A DNA stretch of 64,000 nucleotides, taken from NCBI GenBank assembly GCA_045629285.1, contig JAZQQY010000029.1, forward strand, positions 62,001 to 126,000, written 5' to 3'. Source of the stretch: UBA1723 sp045629285 (GTDB lineage Bacteria > Bacteroidota > Bacteroidia > Bacteroidales > Paludibacteraceae). A program made the position numbers and the translations under genes. Positions 28,338 through 36,975 of this stretch are shown one piece after another; position 1 is the stretch's first letter, and every line of letters starts with the position of its first letter. The notes under the pieces are model-generated. The model saw only the letters and a list, made by a program, of their open reading frames with translations. It did no database searches and was not told the DNA's origin.

Positions 28338-28859
28338 ATGAACACAGTAATTTTCAAGTGGAATCCGAGTTTTTCGTCGTATTCCATGCTTCACTTTCTA
28401 GAGGATATTCAAGCAATGAATTCTGATTTCTTTGATACTCCAGACTTTAATTGGTCTATCTGGGATCATGACAAGGTGAAAAAAGGAGATTCTTTCTATT
28501 TGGTGAAAGTTGGACTTTATGGTCAAATTGGAATTGTTGCCAAAGGAACTGTCACAAGTGATCCGTATGAAGGTGAAGATTGGAGTGGAAAAGGAAGACA
28601 AACTTTTTACGTCGACTTCATGCCTGATTATTTAATAAATCCTGATGTATTACCAATACTTGATGCTGCAACACTATCGGCAAAAATACCAGATTTTGAA
28701 TGGAATGGAGGTCATAGCGGATTAGTGCTAACCCAACAACAGGCAGAAGCTCTTGATTGTTTATGGGAAGAATACCTAGCAGTCAACAAATCTGAAATTG
28801 TCCGCTTAGCTTTGAAAAATAGTGATGGCGATTTAGCCTATACATTAGTCAGAGAATAG
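28338..28859 (+). CDS. small PUA/EVE-like protein next to the McrBC island
   Basis: The product has 173 residues with no signal peptide or membrane segment. The segment KKGDSFYLVKVGLYGQIGIV (about residues 51-70), followed by KGTVTSD, resembles the GD.vYl...g..giva.G strand pattern of PUA-superfamily/EVE domains, similar to that in the nearby McrB. A second part contains PDFEWNGGHSGLVL. The rest is unrecognised. The likely role is binding modified nucleic acid, inferred only from weak pattern and position; it could also be an unrelated hypothetical. Confidence 0.6.
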   Translation: MNTVIFKWNPSFSSYSMLHFLEDIQAMNSDFFDTPDFNWSIWDHDKVKKGDSFYLVKVGLYGQIGIVAKGTVTSDPYEGEDWSGKGRQTFYVDFMPDYLINPDVLPILDAATLSAKIPDFEWNGGHSGLVLTQQQAEALDCLWEEYLAVNKSEIVRLALKNSDGDLAYTLVRE

Positions 28860-29015
28860 AGAATATTACTCTTCAAAGAAATTTTTAGAATATAGATTGT
28901 TCTTGTATTCATAAGATTCAAAGATTAACCAAATTATATTTATTATAAAAAGATAAAAGTTCCATTCATGTATTAAAAAGGCAATTATATACGAAAAAAT
29001 TCCTTGCAACTTTCT

Positions 29016-29093
29016 GATTAGCACTCTATATCCACACAAAAAAAGCACTCGCTAGAAATAACGAGTGCTTTTTAATTTTGACGTCGCATTTAA
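29016..29093. repeat. copied terminator element, copy 1
   Basis: This stretch (GATTAGCACTCTATA..., hairpin, then TTTTGACGTCGCATTTAAT) closely matches 30600-30680. Shared parts include left flank, 7-bp stem with A/T extension, and right flank; the hairpin loop core is TAGAAATA here and its reverse complement TATTTCTA in copy 2. Confidence 0.8.
29038..29073 (-). terminator. terminator after 29128-30417
   Basis: GCACTCG/CGAGTGC stem (29045-29051 and 29062-29068), extended by A and T runs, with a 10-nt loop. It follows the minus-strand stop codon at 29128 and is also usable by the plus-strand gene ending at 28859. Confidence 0.85.
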
Positions 29094-29127
29094 TAATGTC
29101 GATGATTGTTTCAATGATGCTCTATAT

Positions 29128-30417
29128 TCAGTCCCACATGTCACTTATATGAATTTTAATCTCTGATAATGCAGTGTCTTTATATTTCAGACCAGGATAA
29201 ACGGATTTTATCGTAATAGTCACCCAATATGCTAATTGTCTTTCGAAATGAAAAGTCTGCGGTATAGATGTGTCTTCAAGTGTTATTATGGAAGTTTCAT
29301 ATTTTGGAGTATCTCCACCTTCAATCAGAAAACGGATCTCTAAATCTTTTACTCTTGAATTATTTTTATATGTGGCGTCACTCTTGGCATAGCCATTAAC
29401 AAAAGTTATGGAATCTATTGTGCTCGGGTCACAAGCATCCCTTGCCCCTAGTCTAGTATCATAAATAATTCTTGATCCTTCTCCATTTCCAGGTATTCCT
29501 TCTACCCATGCTGTCGTTACGTCTTCGTCGCCAAGATTATAAAACTCATAATTATTTCCTCCAGATGGCTTTAAAGTGGAAGAAACGAACACGGGACTAT
29601 TATTGACTAGTTCATAATTGGATGCATTATACTTTTGACCTTTCTTTTCACGGGCCTCAAAATGAAAATCACTTTTGGGCTCTATATTTTTCAATACGAT
29701 AGTATAAATGCCATCTTTATATTCTGCATGTATGTTATCATAATACACAATCATATTGTCGACGTCGTACAAATGTCTTGAATATTCCGACAACAGTTCT
29801 GTATGCAACCGGAAAACGACTTCGTTTATACTGTCTTTCCAACTTGCACCTGTATGCAAAATATAATGTCCTGCATATCCAAGTTGTCCAGGAAATACTC
29901 CTTCATAGTAGTTTGAAAAGGTATTCTTTACTTTAGTTATACCATGTCCCCTGAATTTTCCAGTACAAACTTCCGCAGCATCACATCCGTAGGTGTAATC
30001 ACCATAATTTGAATGAACAGTGTTCATATCTCCCCAAAGACAAGGTTTTAATTCAGTAGGCATCTGTATACCGTCGACGTATGCTTCGTAATTAAATACA
30101 TGCCATGAGGCATAATTCGCGGTAGGAAAACCCAACATGACATCTCTGGCATTGCTTGTATTCAAAAAATTATAGTTTACCTCAACATCGTAAGTACCGG
30201 CTTTATCAAATTCTTTTTCGAATGGTTCATACCACATCATAAAATCGTGAAGATACACATCTATTGTCTCACTTTCCAACTGAATGTCGGTAGTTTCAAC
30301 AGACATCAACGTACCTCCAAGATCATAATAAAAAGGAAGAACTTCTCCGTCATCTGCCCAAATAATATTCGGAGACAGAAAGACAGAAGCAATTATCAAA
30401 CAGTTTTTTATGTTCAT
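29128..30417 (-). CDS. exported protein with NADase-type glycan-binding (discoidin-like) C-terminal domain
   Basis: The product has 429 residues with a signal peptide (ending NIIWAD). Residues ~25-270 form a beta-rich domain I do not name firmly; it resembles DUF4424-like proteins (EKEFDKAGTYDVEVNYNF). Residues ~285-425 carry the pattern SSTL...YEFYNLGDEDVTTAWVEG...GEGSRIIYD...FVNGYAKSDATYKNNSRVKDLEIRF, characteristic of the NADase-type glycan-binding/discoidin-like domain. Probably periplasmic or surface, binding glycan. It has its own promoter and terminator. Confidence 0.72.
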   Translation of the reverse strand: MNIKNCLIIASVFLSPNIIWADDGEVLPFYYDLGGTLMSVETTDIQLESETIDVYLHDFMMWYEPFEKEFDKAGTYDVEVNYNFLNTSNARDVMLGFPTANYASWHVFNYEAYVDGIQMPTELKPCLWGDMNTVHSNYGDYTYGCDAAEVCTGKFRGHGITKVKNTFSNYYEGVFPGQLGYAGHYILHTGASWKDSINEVVFRLHTELLSEYSRHLYDVDNMIVYYDNIHAEYKDGIYTIVLKNIEPKSDFHFEAREKKGQKYNASNYELVNNSPVFVSSTLKPSGGNNYEFYNLGDEDVTTAWVEGIPGNGEGSRIIYDTRLGARDACDPSTIDSITFVNGYAKSDATYKNNSRVKDLEIRFLIEGGDTPKYETSIITLEDTSIPQTFHFERQLAYWVTITIKSVYPGLKYKDTALSEIKIHISDMWD

Positions 30418-30469
30418 ACGATGTTAGCGCACTTAAATCTAAGTGGATATTTAAGACAATTATTTATTG

Positions 30470-30500
30470 CAAAAATAGACAATCTTCTTAATCTGACAAA
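30470..30500 (-). promoter_or_regulatory. promoter for 29128-30417
   Basis: On the minus strand TTTG (30500-30497), 19 bp spacer, TATTTTTG (30477-30470). Full consensus match, about 50 bp upstream of the ATG. Confidence 0.7.
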
Positions 30501-30599
30501 TGATTTTCGCCTTTGAATTTTTTCAGTAAGTTTTCTGATTAATTGGGGGCAATTGTATTCTTTGCCATAAATATCAACATTTATTTAGGATCAAAAGTA

Positions 30600-30680
30600 G
30601 ATTAGCATTCTATAATCCCTCCCACAAAAAAAGCACTCGCTATTTCTAACGAGTGCTTTTATTTTTGACGTCGGATTTAA
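30600..30680. repeat. copied terminator element, copy 2
   Basis: Second copy of the element at 29016-29093: GATTAGCATTCTATA, hairpin, TTTTTGACGTCGGATTTAA. The loop core is TATTTCTA, the reverse complement of copy 1. Confidence 0.8.
30624..30661 (-). terminator. terminator after nqrF
   Basis: GCACTCG/CGAGTGC stem (30633-30639 and 30650-30656) extended by A and T runs, immediately past the nqrF stop on the minus strand. It should end the nqr operon. Confidence 0.88.
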
Positions 30681-32036
30681 TTACCCGCCAAAGTTGTCGA
30701 ATCTGATCATATCGTCTTCTACTCCTAGGCTGTGAAGCAAATCCAACACTGTCTTTGCCATCATTGGAGGTCCACACAAGTAGTACTCACAATCCTCTGG
30801 ATTCTCGTGCTGCTTCAAGTATGTATCTCCCATAACTGGAGCAACGAATCCTGGTGTGTACTTGATACCTGCTGCATCTGCCTTTGGATCTGGACGGTCA
30901 AGTGCCAAGTGGAAGTGGAAGTTAGGGAAATCCTTCTCCAACTGTAGGAAGTCGTCAAGGAATGGGATCTCCTCAAGTGCACGTGCTCCGTAGAAGTAGT
31001 GCATTGGACGATTTCTATCCTCAGGTGCGATTCCGTTACCCTTTAGCATGTGCATGATCTGCGCACGTAGAGGAGCCATACCGGCACCACCACCAACCCA
31101 AATCATCTCTCTACCCGAACCATATACTGGACGGAACTCTCCGTAAGGTCCTGACATGATCACCTTGTCTCCTGGCTTCAAATTGAAGATGTATGAAGAC
31201 GCGATACCTGGATTAACCTCTACGAATGGGCTCTCACCATCTGCCAATACATTTGGAATTGGCTTACCATCTGCATCAAGTATTGGCTTGTTTGTCTTAG
31301 GATCCATCTTGAAGCGTGGCTTCATAGGTGGAGTTGCGATACGTACATTCAATGTGATGATATCACCCTCGTCTGGGTAGTTAGCCATTGAGTATGCACG
31401 TGTCTGCTCAACATCGTTCTTACAACGAAGATCAAACATCTTGTTGCTGTTCCAGAATGGTAGGTAAACCTCACCGATCAACTCCTTGTCGAACTCATCG
31501 TAACCGATATCAAACTTAGGAATACGGATCTGTGCGTAAGAACCTGGCTCGAAGTTCATGTGCTCACCAGCTGGCAAAGCAACCTTGTACTCCTTGATGA
31601 ATGTAGCAACGTTCTTGTTTCCAATAACTGTACACTCCCACTCCTTAACGCCCATTACAGACTCAGGAACCTTAACAACCATGTCGTTCTTAACCTTAGC
31701 CTGACATCCTAGACGCCAGTTAGCCTTCTGCTCCTTACGAGTGAAGAATCCCTTCTCTGAATCAAGAATCTCACCACCACCGTCAAGGATCTGACACTTA
31801 CACTGTCCACAAGCACCCTTACCACCACATGCTGAAGGCAAGAAAATACCGTTGTTAGCCAATGTAGCCTGCAAAGAAGAACCAGACTCTACTTCAATTT
31901 CTGTATCTCCGTTGATCATCAATTTAACCGGACCTGAAGCTACCAAGAACTTCTTAGCGATAAGAAGGATAGCTACAAGTGTCAATACAACTGAGAGGAA
32001 TACTCCAATACTTGCTAAAATCAAATTCATGTCCAT
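30681..32036 (-). CDS. nqrF: Na+-translocating NADH:quinone reductase subunit F
   Basis: The product has 451 residues: an N-terminal membrane anchor (~4-26), a 2Fe-2S ferredoxin domain with Cys70, Cys76, Cys79 (CGGKGACGQC) and Cys111 (RLGC), then FAD-binding (RAYSMANYPDE) and NADH-binding (GGGAGMAPLRAQ, CGPPMM) domains. The C-terminal FDNFGG ending is typical. NqrF takes electrons from NADH and passes them via FAD and 2Fe-2S into the complex. A roughly 30-residue stretch (about 255-285) rich in PKTNKPILDADGKPIPN is an insertion often seen in Bacteroidales NqrF. Last gene of the operon. Confidence 0.98.
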   Translation of the reverse strand: MDMNLILASIGVFLSVVLTLVAILLIAKKFLVASGPVKLMINGDTEIEVESGSSLQATLANNGIFLPSACGGKGACGQCKCQILDGGGEILDSEKGFFTRKEQKANWRLGCQAKVKNDMVVKVPESVMGVKEWECTVIGNKNVATFIKEYKVALPAGEHMNFEPGSYAQIRIPKFDIGYDEFDKELIGEVYLPFWNSNKMFDLRCKNDVEQTRAYSMANYPDEGDIITLNVRIATPPMKPRFKMDPKTNKPILDADGKPIPNVLADGESPFVEVNPGIASSYIFNLKPGDKVIMSGPYGEFRPVYGSGREMIWVGGGAGMAPLRAQIMHMLKGNGIAPEDRNRPMHYFYGARALEEIPFLDDFLQLEKDFPNFHFHLALDRPDPKADAAGIKYTPGFVAPVMGDTYLKQHENPEDCEYYLCGPPMMAKTVLDLLHSLGVEDDMIRFDNFGG

Positions 32037-32052
32037 TTTTTATTCCTCCATA

Positions 32053-32679
32053 TTAAATGTTTAGACCAGAGAAACACATGAATGCCATAGCCATTAGACC
32101 TACAGTGATAAATGTAAGTCCTAGACCCTTCAACGCTGCAGGAGCAGCATTGTAGCTCAACTTCTCACGGATTGCAGCCAAACCTACGATAGCCAATAGC
32201 CAACCGATACCTGAACCCAATGCGTAAGCAAGACAGTCAGCAACACCACCGATGTACTGAGTGTTGTCTGGGCTCAAGTTGATTCTCTGCTGCATGAATA
32301 GAGATGCACCCATGATTGCACAGTTTACAGCGATCAAAGGCAAGAAGATACCTAGTGATGCGTAAAGAGCTGGGCTGAACTTCTCAACGATCATCTCAAC
32401 CAACTGTACGATACCAGCGATTACGGCAATGAATAGGATGAAGCTCAAAAATGACAAATCAACACCTTTTACTAGACAGTTAGGTCCAAGAACCTTTGTG
32501 TACAATAAAAAGTTGACTGGCAATGTAACGCACAACACGAAAATTACAGCAAGACCAAGTCCTAGCGCTGTCTTCACATTTTTCGAAACTGCAAGGTAAG
32601 AACACATACCTAGGAAAAATGCGAAAATCATATTGTCGACGAAAATCGACCTTACAAATAAACTAATAAAATGTTCCAT
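32053..32679 (-). CDS. nqrE: Na+-translocating NADH:quinone reductase subunit E
   Basis: The product has 208 residues and six predicted membrane helices. It has the NqrD/NqrE paired-Cys motifs (MCSYLAVSK near the N-terminus and NCAIMGASLFM near residue 120) that help form the intramembrane iron centre with NqrD. The order nqrD-nqrE-nqrF and the 16-bp gap to nqrF are standard. Confidence 0.97.
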   Translation of the reverse strand: MEHFISLFVRSIFVDNMIFAFFLGMCSYLAVSKNVKTALGLGLAVIFVLCVTLPVNFLLYTKVLGPNCLVKGVDLSFLSFILFIAVIAGIVQLVEMIVEKFSPALYASLGIFLPLIAVNCAIMGASLFMQQRINLSPDNTQYIGGVADCLAYALGSGIGWLLAIVGLAAIREKLSYNAAPAALKGLGLTFITVGLMAMAFMCFSGLNI

Positions 32680-32702
32680 ATTATTTTCCTAAATACCTGT
32701 TG

Positions 32703-33320
32703 TTATTTCTCCTGCAACTCAGGGTTCTTTGCTCTCATACCCCAGATGATACATCCAAGGATGATCAATGCCATTGGAGGCATTAGCATCAAACCACAGT
32801 TCATATAACCTAGATCGTACAATGCCTGAGGAATCACCTGGATTCCGAACAAACAACCTGCACCGAATAGCTCACGAACGAAAGCTACAGCAACCAAGAT
32901 GATAGCGTAACCAAGACCGTTACCGATACCGTCGATCAATGAATCAACCGGACCATTTGCCATCGCAAATGCCTCAAGACGACCCATCAAGATACAGTTT
33001 GTAATGATCAATCCGACGTATACTGACAGTGCAACACTAACCTCGTATGCGAATGCCTTCAAAACCTCACTTACGATTGTTACCAATGTAGCTACGACCA
33101 CCAACTGAACGATGATACGGATACGGTTAGGAATTGTGTTTCTCAACAAAGAGATAACAACGTTTGCTACAGCTAAAATGATTGTTACAGACAATCCCAT
33201 TACGATTGCTGGCTCAAGCTGTGCTGTAACAGCAAGCGCAGAGCATATACCAAGCACCTGCACAGCCACAGGGTTATTCAAACCTAGCGGCGTAAGAAAT
33301 GTTTCTTTAAGATTACTCAT
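32703..33320 (-). CDS. nqrD: Na+-translocating NADH:quinone reductase subunit D
   Basis: The product has 205 residues with six membrane helices. LGICSALAVTA and TNCILMGRLEAFAM contain the conserved Cys residues of the NqrD/E pair. It is part of the membrane core for electron flow and Na+ export. Spaced 23 bp from nqrE and 18 bp from nqrC. Confidence 0.97.
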   Translation of the reverse strand: MSNLKETFLTPLGLNNPVAVQVLGICSALAVTAQLEPAIVMGLSVTIILAVANVVISLLRNTIPNRIRIIVQLVVVATLVTIVSEVLKAFAYEVSVALSVYVGLIITNCILMGRLEAFAMANGPVDSLIDGIGNGLGYAIILVAVAFVRELFGAGCLFGIQVIPQALYDLGYMNCGLMLMPPMALIILGCIIWGMRAKNPELQEK

Positions 33321-33338
33321 TTGTATACCCTCCTCTAC

Positions 33339-34208
33339 TTATTTTTTCAACTCTTCTTTAACTTCCTTCTTGATAGAGTCAACCTTCTGGATCTTCTCCT
33401 CAACTACGCTGAAGTCACCGTATCCTTCCTTACCTGCATTCTCAGCAGCCTTTGCCTCTGCCTCCTTAGCGGCTGTAGAGCAACATTTAGCTGTCGAATC
33501 AGCAGCAGCTTCAACCTTTGTCGCACCTGAGTTAGCGTCAGTTGCAGCAGCAGACGACAAGAATGAGCTATATCTCTTCAAGCAAGTCTTAAGCATTAGG
33601 TCAACACCCTTAGATGTGATTGTACCTCCCGAGATACCGTCGACCTCACATGTAGAATCAGTAACCTTACCGTTCTTGACAACGCTCAAAACTACGTCAC
33701 CGTCCTTTGAAACTGTCTTACCCTTGAACTGCTCTGAGAAGAATGGCTTTGTGATCTCAGCACCTAGTCCTGGAGTCTCTCCCTCGTGACCGAAGTATGT
33801 TCCATAAACTGTGTTCTTGTCGTCGTTCAAAGCAACGTAACCCCAGATTGGTCCCCAAAGACCTGCACCTCTAACTGGGAAAACATACTTCTTCTCTCCG
33901 TTGATATTGCACTCAAATACGTGAAGCTTTGTAGTATCTGCATAGCTAGTCTGGAAATCAGCATCGCTCTGCTCAGAAAGTGTACCGTCTGAATTCAAAA
34001 CGAAATCCTTAACCATGCTGTTGTAATTCTCAGCAACATCGCCTTCAGTTACATTCAAAGCGCTTAAGATCTGCTTCTTTGTATCCAACTTTACATTCTC
34101 AACCTGTCTGTCTTTCAATGAAGAAGAAACGAAAGCAAGAAGGAACGCAACGATAATAACCATTATCGCAGCATAACCGATAGTATAACCATTACTATTT
34201 GTATTCAT
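33339..34208 (-). CDS. nqrC: Na+-translocating NADH:quinone reductase subunit C
   Basis: The product has 289 residues: one N-terminal membrane helix (~8-28) and a periplasmic FMN-binding domain with the covalent flavin site SGGTITS (Thr196, the S-G-A/G-T-x-T/S motif). An Ala/Glu/Lys-rich C-terminal tail of about 70 residues (from ~220; contains STAKCCSTAAKEAEAKAAEN) goes beyond the usual NqrC end and looks like a disordered or coiled extension. Electron carrier on the periplasmic face of the NQR complex. Confidence 0.97.
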   Translation of the reverse strand: MNTNSNGYTIGYAAIMVIIVAFLLAFVSSSLKDRQVENVKLDTKKQILSALNVTEGDVAENYNSMVKDFVLNSDGTLSEQSDADFQTSYADTTKLHVFECNINGEKKYVFPVRGAGLWGPIWGYVALNDDKNTVYGTYFGHEGETPGLGAEITKPFFSEQFKGKTVSKDGDVVLSVVKNGKVTDSTCEVDGISGGTITSKGVDLMLKTCLKRYSSFLSSAAATDANSGATKVEAAADSTAKCCSTAAKEAEAKAAENAGKEGYGDFSVVEEKIQKVDSIKKEVKEELKK

Positions 34209-34226
34209 TTTTCTGCTATTTAATGA

Positions 34227-35459
34227 TTATTTATTAATACGTTTCAATCTCTTATTGATATTGCGCTGTACGAAACAGTGGTCGATCAATGCTGAGAACA
34301 AGTTCATCAACAAGATTGCCAACATCATACCCTCTGGATAACCAGGGTTCATACAACGAATAACGATTGCTACAACTCCGATTAGGAATCCGAAGATGTA
34401 CTTACCACAGTTTGTACGTGGAGATGTTACTGGGTCTGTTGCCATAAATACAGCACCGAAGCAGAAACCACCACAACACAAATGCTCAAGCCAATTTAGA
34501 TTCCAAACATCGTTTGTTGCGCTACCGATCTTATTGAACAAGAATGCTGTCAAAGCGCCACCGACAAATACGCTGAACATTGTTCTCCAGTTTGCTACAC
34601 CAGACCACAATAGAATAATTGCTCCTAGCATGATGGCAATAACACTTGTCTCACCAATCGAACCTGGCATCAAACCGATAACCATGTCCTGTAGCTCTGC
34701 TGTATTACGTACAGCATCAGTGACGGTTGCTGGATTTGCGACACCATCAACTAGAACTGGAGCATTTGATGCAGCCTGACCTAGAGCAGTTGCACCTGTG
34801 TAACCGTCGACAGCAGCCAAATCATTACCAAGACCGAAGATTGGCTCCTTAGCAATCCAAACCTGATCACCACTCATCTTTGTAGGATAAGCGAAGAACA
34901 AGAATGCACGAGTGATCAATGCTACGTTGAAGATATTATAACCTGTACCACCGAAGATCTCCTTAGCGAAGATTACAGCAAATGCTGTAGCTACTGCAAT
35001 GATCCATAGTGGACACTCTACTGGAACGATCAATGGAATCAACATACCTGAAACCAAGAATCCCTCCTGAATCTCTTCATGCTTCCACTGTGCTACAGTA
35101 AACTCAATTCCTAGACCAACCAAGTAAGAAACGATGATCTTAGGAAGAACTGCCAAGAATCCGTAAGCGAATACCTCCACAAAGCTTGCGTCGATTGTAC
35201 CTTTACCTGCTACCAAATAGTTCTGGTAACCTACGTTGTACATACCGAAAAGCAAAGCCGGGATCAAGGCAATCACAACAAATGACATCACACGCTTGCT
35301 GTCGATTGTGTCGTGAATATGCGTTCCGCTCTTCGAAACTGTGTTTGGCACGAACAAAAATGTCTCGAAACCATCAAACACAGAACGGAACGCTGAAAGT
35401 TTGCCGCCCTCCTCAAAGTTTGGCTTAACTTTATCCAGAAAATTCCTTAAAGCTTTCAA
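34227..35459 (-). CDS. nqrB: Na+-translocating NADH:quinone reductase subunit B
   Basis: The product has 410 residues and about ten membrane helices. The covalent FMN site is TGATALG (Thr224), matching the family SGATxL motif. The only suitable start is TTG at 35459 (no in-frame ATG upstream before a stop, and KALRNFLDKVKPNFEEGGKL aligns with normal NqrB N-termini), an uncommon start codon. NqrB holds FMN and riboflavin and the quinone site and is central to Na+ translocation. Loop 'AVDGYTG...VDGVANPATVTDAVRN' carries a short insertion. Confidence 0.97.
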   Translation of the reverse strand: MKALRNFLDKVKPNFEEGGKLSAFRSVFDGFETFLFVPNTVSKSGTHIHDTIDSKRVMSFVVIALIPALLFGMYNVGYQNYLVAGKGTIDASFVEVFAYGFLAVLPKIIVSYLVGLGIEFTVAQWKHEEIQEGFLVSGMLIPLIVPVECPLWIIAVATAFAVIFAKEIFGGTGYNIFNVALITRAFLFFAYPTKMSGDQVWIAKEPIFGLGNDLAAVDGYTGATALGQAASNAPVLVDGVANPATVTDAVRNTAELQDMVIGLMPGSIGETSVIAIMLGAIILLWSGVANWRTMFSVFVGGALTAFLFNKIGSATNDVWNLNWLEHLCCGGFCFGAVFMATDPVTSPRTNCGKYIFGFLIGVVAIVIRCMNPGYPEGMMLAILLMNLFSALIDHCFVQRNINKRLKRINK

Positions 35460-35488
35460 TTTATCACTTATTTAAATTATTACTCGAA

Positions 35489-36850
35489 TTAAGCCAACTC
35501 CTTACGCAAGAAATCCAATCCCTCGCGAACGATCTTCTGAGTTTCAATCTTAGATGTGCAGACATACTCGCATAGTGCGAAATCCTCTGGTGCAACTTCG
35601 TAGATACCAAGCTGCTCCATCTTGTCGATGTCCTTATCCATGATTGCCTTTACCAAGAACTCTGGCAAAATGTCCATTGGGAATACTGCATCGTACTCAC
35701 CGCTCATGATGAACGCACGCTCACCACCGTTAATGTTTGTATCTGCAACATATTCCTTCTTGCCTCCAAGTAGCCAAGAGAAGTATGAACGGCTTGTGCT
35801 GAACTTGTTAAGACGTGGCATTATCCATCCGAACATCTCGTTGTTCTTGTTTCCTTCTGGGATAACTGTGATCTGGTGTGCGAAAGCTCCGATGAAACCA
35901 TCCTTGCAAACCTGACGTCCAGTCAACGGATTACCGCTGATATATCTTACGTTCTCCTCTGAAACCTGACCCTTGATTACTGATGCGATCTCAGCTCCTG
36001 GGTAAGTCTTGTAATATGAAGGTTTTGAAACTGATGAACCTACAAGTGCGATTAGTCTTGAGAAATCGATTACACCCTTGTCGAATGCCTTACCAATTGC
36101 CAAAACATCGTATGGGCTAACTGTCCAAACTACCTCTCCCTTGTTGATTGGGTCGATGTGGTTGATCTGCACACCTACGTTACCTGCTGGGTGAGGTCCT
36201 TCAAACTCAGTGATAACAACATTCTTCAACTCCTTGAATGCACGAGAAGCTGAATCCTTGTGTGTAGACACATACACCTTACCTGTAGTCAACTTTGCTA
36301 GAGCGTCAACACCACGCTGCAAATCCTCTCTACACTGATCGTAACCGAACACGTAGTCGTAAGATGGTGCCAATGGGGCTGAGTCGAATGCCGAAATAAA
36401 GATAGCCTTAGGGCAATCATTCGGATTTGCGACTACATCGTATGGACGCTGGTTGATGAATGCAAAGAATCCACTCTCCAAAAGAATCTTCTTTACATCG
36501 GCTGAGCTTAGCTGTGAAGGCTGTGCTTTCTCAAATGGTACAGATTCGAACTTACCATCCGACTTCAACCTAATATCCAATACCTTTCTTCTCTCACCAC
36601 GATTCACAGCCTCAACTGTTCCGCTGCATGGAGAGACAACCTTTAAATCTGGGTTTGTCTTGTCGTAGAACAAAACCGAACCCACCTTCACTGCATCACC
36701 CTCCTTAACAGCAACTTTTGGAGTCATGCCGTGAAAATCGTCAGGGCGCATAGAAAAAAACTGACTCGGCAAAGCTTCAGACTTTGTCTCTGCTGCCTTA
36801 CCCTTCAGTTTAATGTCCAGGCCTTTTTTGATTTTAATTGATTCAGCCAT
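35489..36850 (-). CDS. nqrA: Na+-translocating NADH:quinone reductase subunit A
   Basis: The product has 453 residues from ATG 36850 (MAESIKIKKGLDIKLKG, the usual NqrA opening; an upstream start at 36886 adds 12 unrelated residues). It is a soluble subunit on the cytoplasmic side with lipoyl-like (VSPCSGTVEAVNRGERR) and Rnf C-like folds. It contacts the quinone-binding region of NqrB. First gene of the six-gene operon; a promoter-like sequence lies at 36884-36916. Confidence 0.97.
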   Translation of the reverse strand: MAESIKIKKGLDIKLKGKAAETKSEALPSQFFSMRPDDFHGMTPKVAVKEGDAVKVGSVLFYDKTNPDLKVVSPCSGTVEAVNRGERRKVLDIRLKSDGKFESVPFEKAQPSQLSSADVKKILLESGFFAFINQRPYDVVANPNDCPKAIFISAFDSAPLAPSYDYVFGYDQCREDLQRGVDALAKLTTGKVYVSTHKDSASRAFKELKNVVITEFEGPHPAGNVGVQINHIDPINKGEVVWTVSPYDVLAIGKAFDKGVIDFSRLIALVGSSVSKPSYYKTYPGAEIASVIKGQVSEENVRYISGNPLTGRQVCKDGFIGAFAHQITVIPEGNKNNEMFGWIMPRLNKFSTSRSYFSWLLGGKKEYVADTNINGGERAFIMSGEYDAVFPMDILPEFLVKAIMDKDIDKMEQLGIYEVAPEDFALCEYVCTSKIETQKIVREGLDFLRKELA

Positions 36851-36883
36851 AAATGGATCTAAAAAATTATTAAAAATTATGGA

Positions 36884-36916
36884 CAAAGTTAAATATTTTT
36901 AACGATTATGTAACAA
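36884..36916 (-). promoter_or_regulatory. promoter for nqrABCDEF
   Basis: Minus strand: TTG (36916-36914), 22-bp spacer, TAACTTTG (36891-36884). The -7 is a full match; spacing is slightly long. It lies 34 bp upstream of the nqrA ATG, giving a short leader. Confidence 0.6.
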
Positions 36917-36975
36917 TCAACTCCGTTTTTTTGACTTTTATACGCCAAATATTGGATAAAACAAACAATTTTTCG

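Noticed and set aside
28866..29048. 60-codon minus-strand frame with two hydrophobic stretches
   Set aside because: Its only start is a GTG inside the terminator hairpin at 29045-29068, it is AT-rich and could be hydrophobic by chance; a remnant of a small membrane protein is possible but unsupported.
33112..33789. 225-codon plus-strand frame opposite nqrC/nqrD
   Set aside because: It is a mirror of the highly expressed nqr genes in another frame; the minus-strand genes are complete family members.
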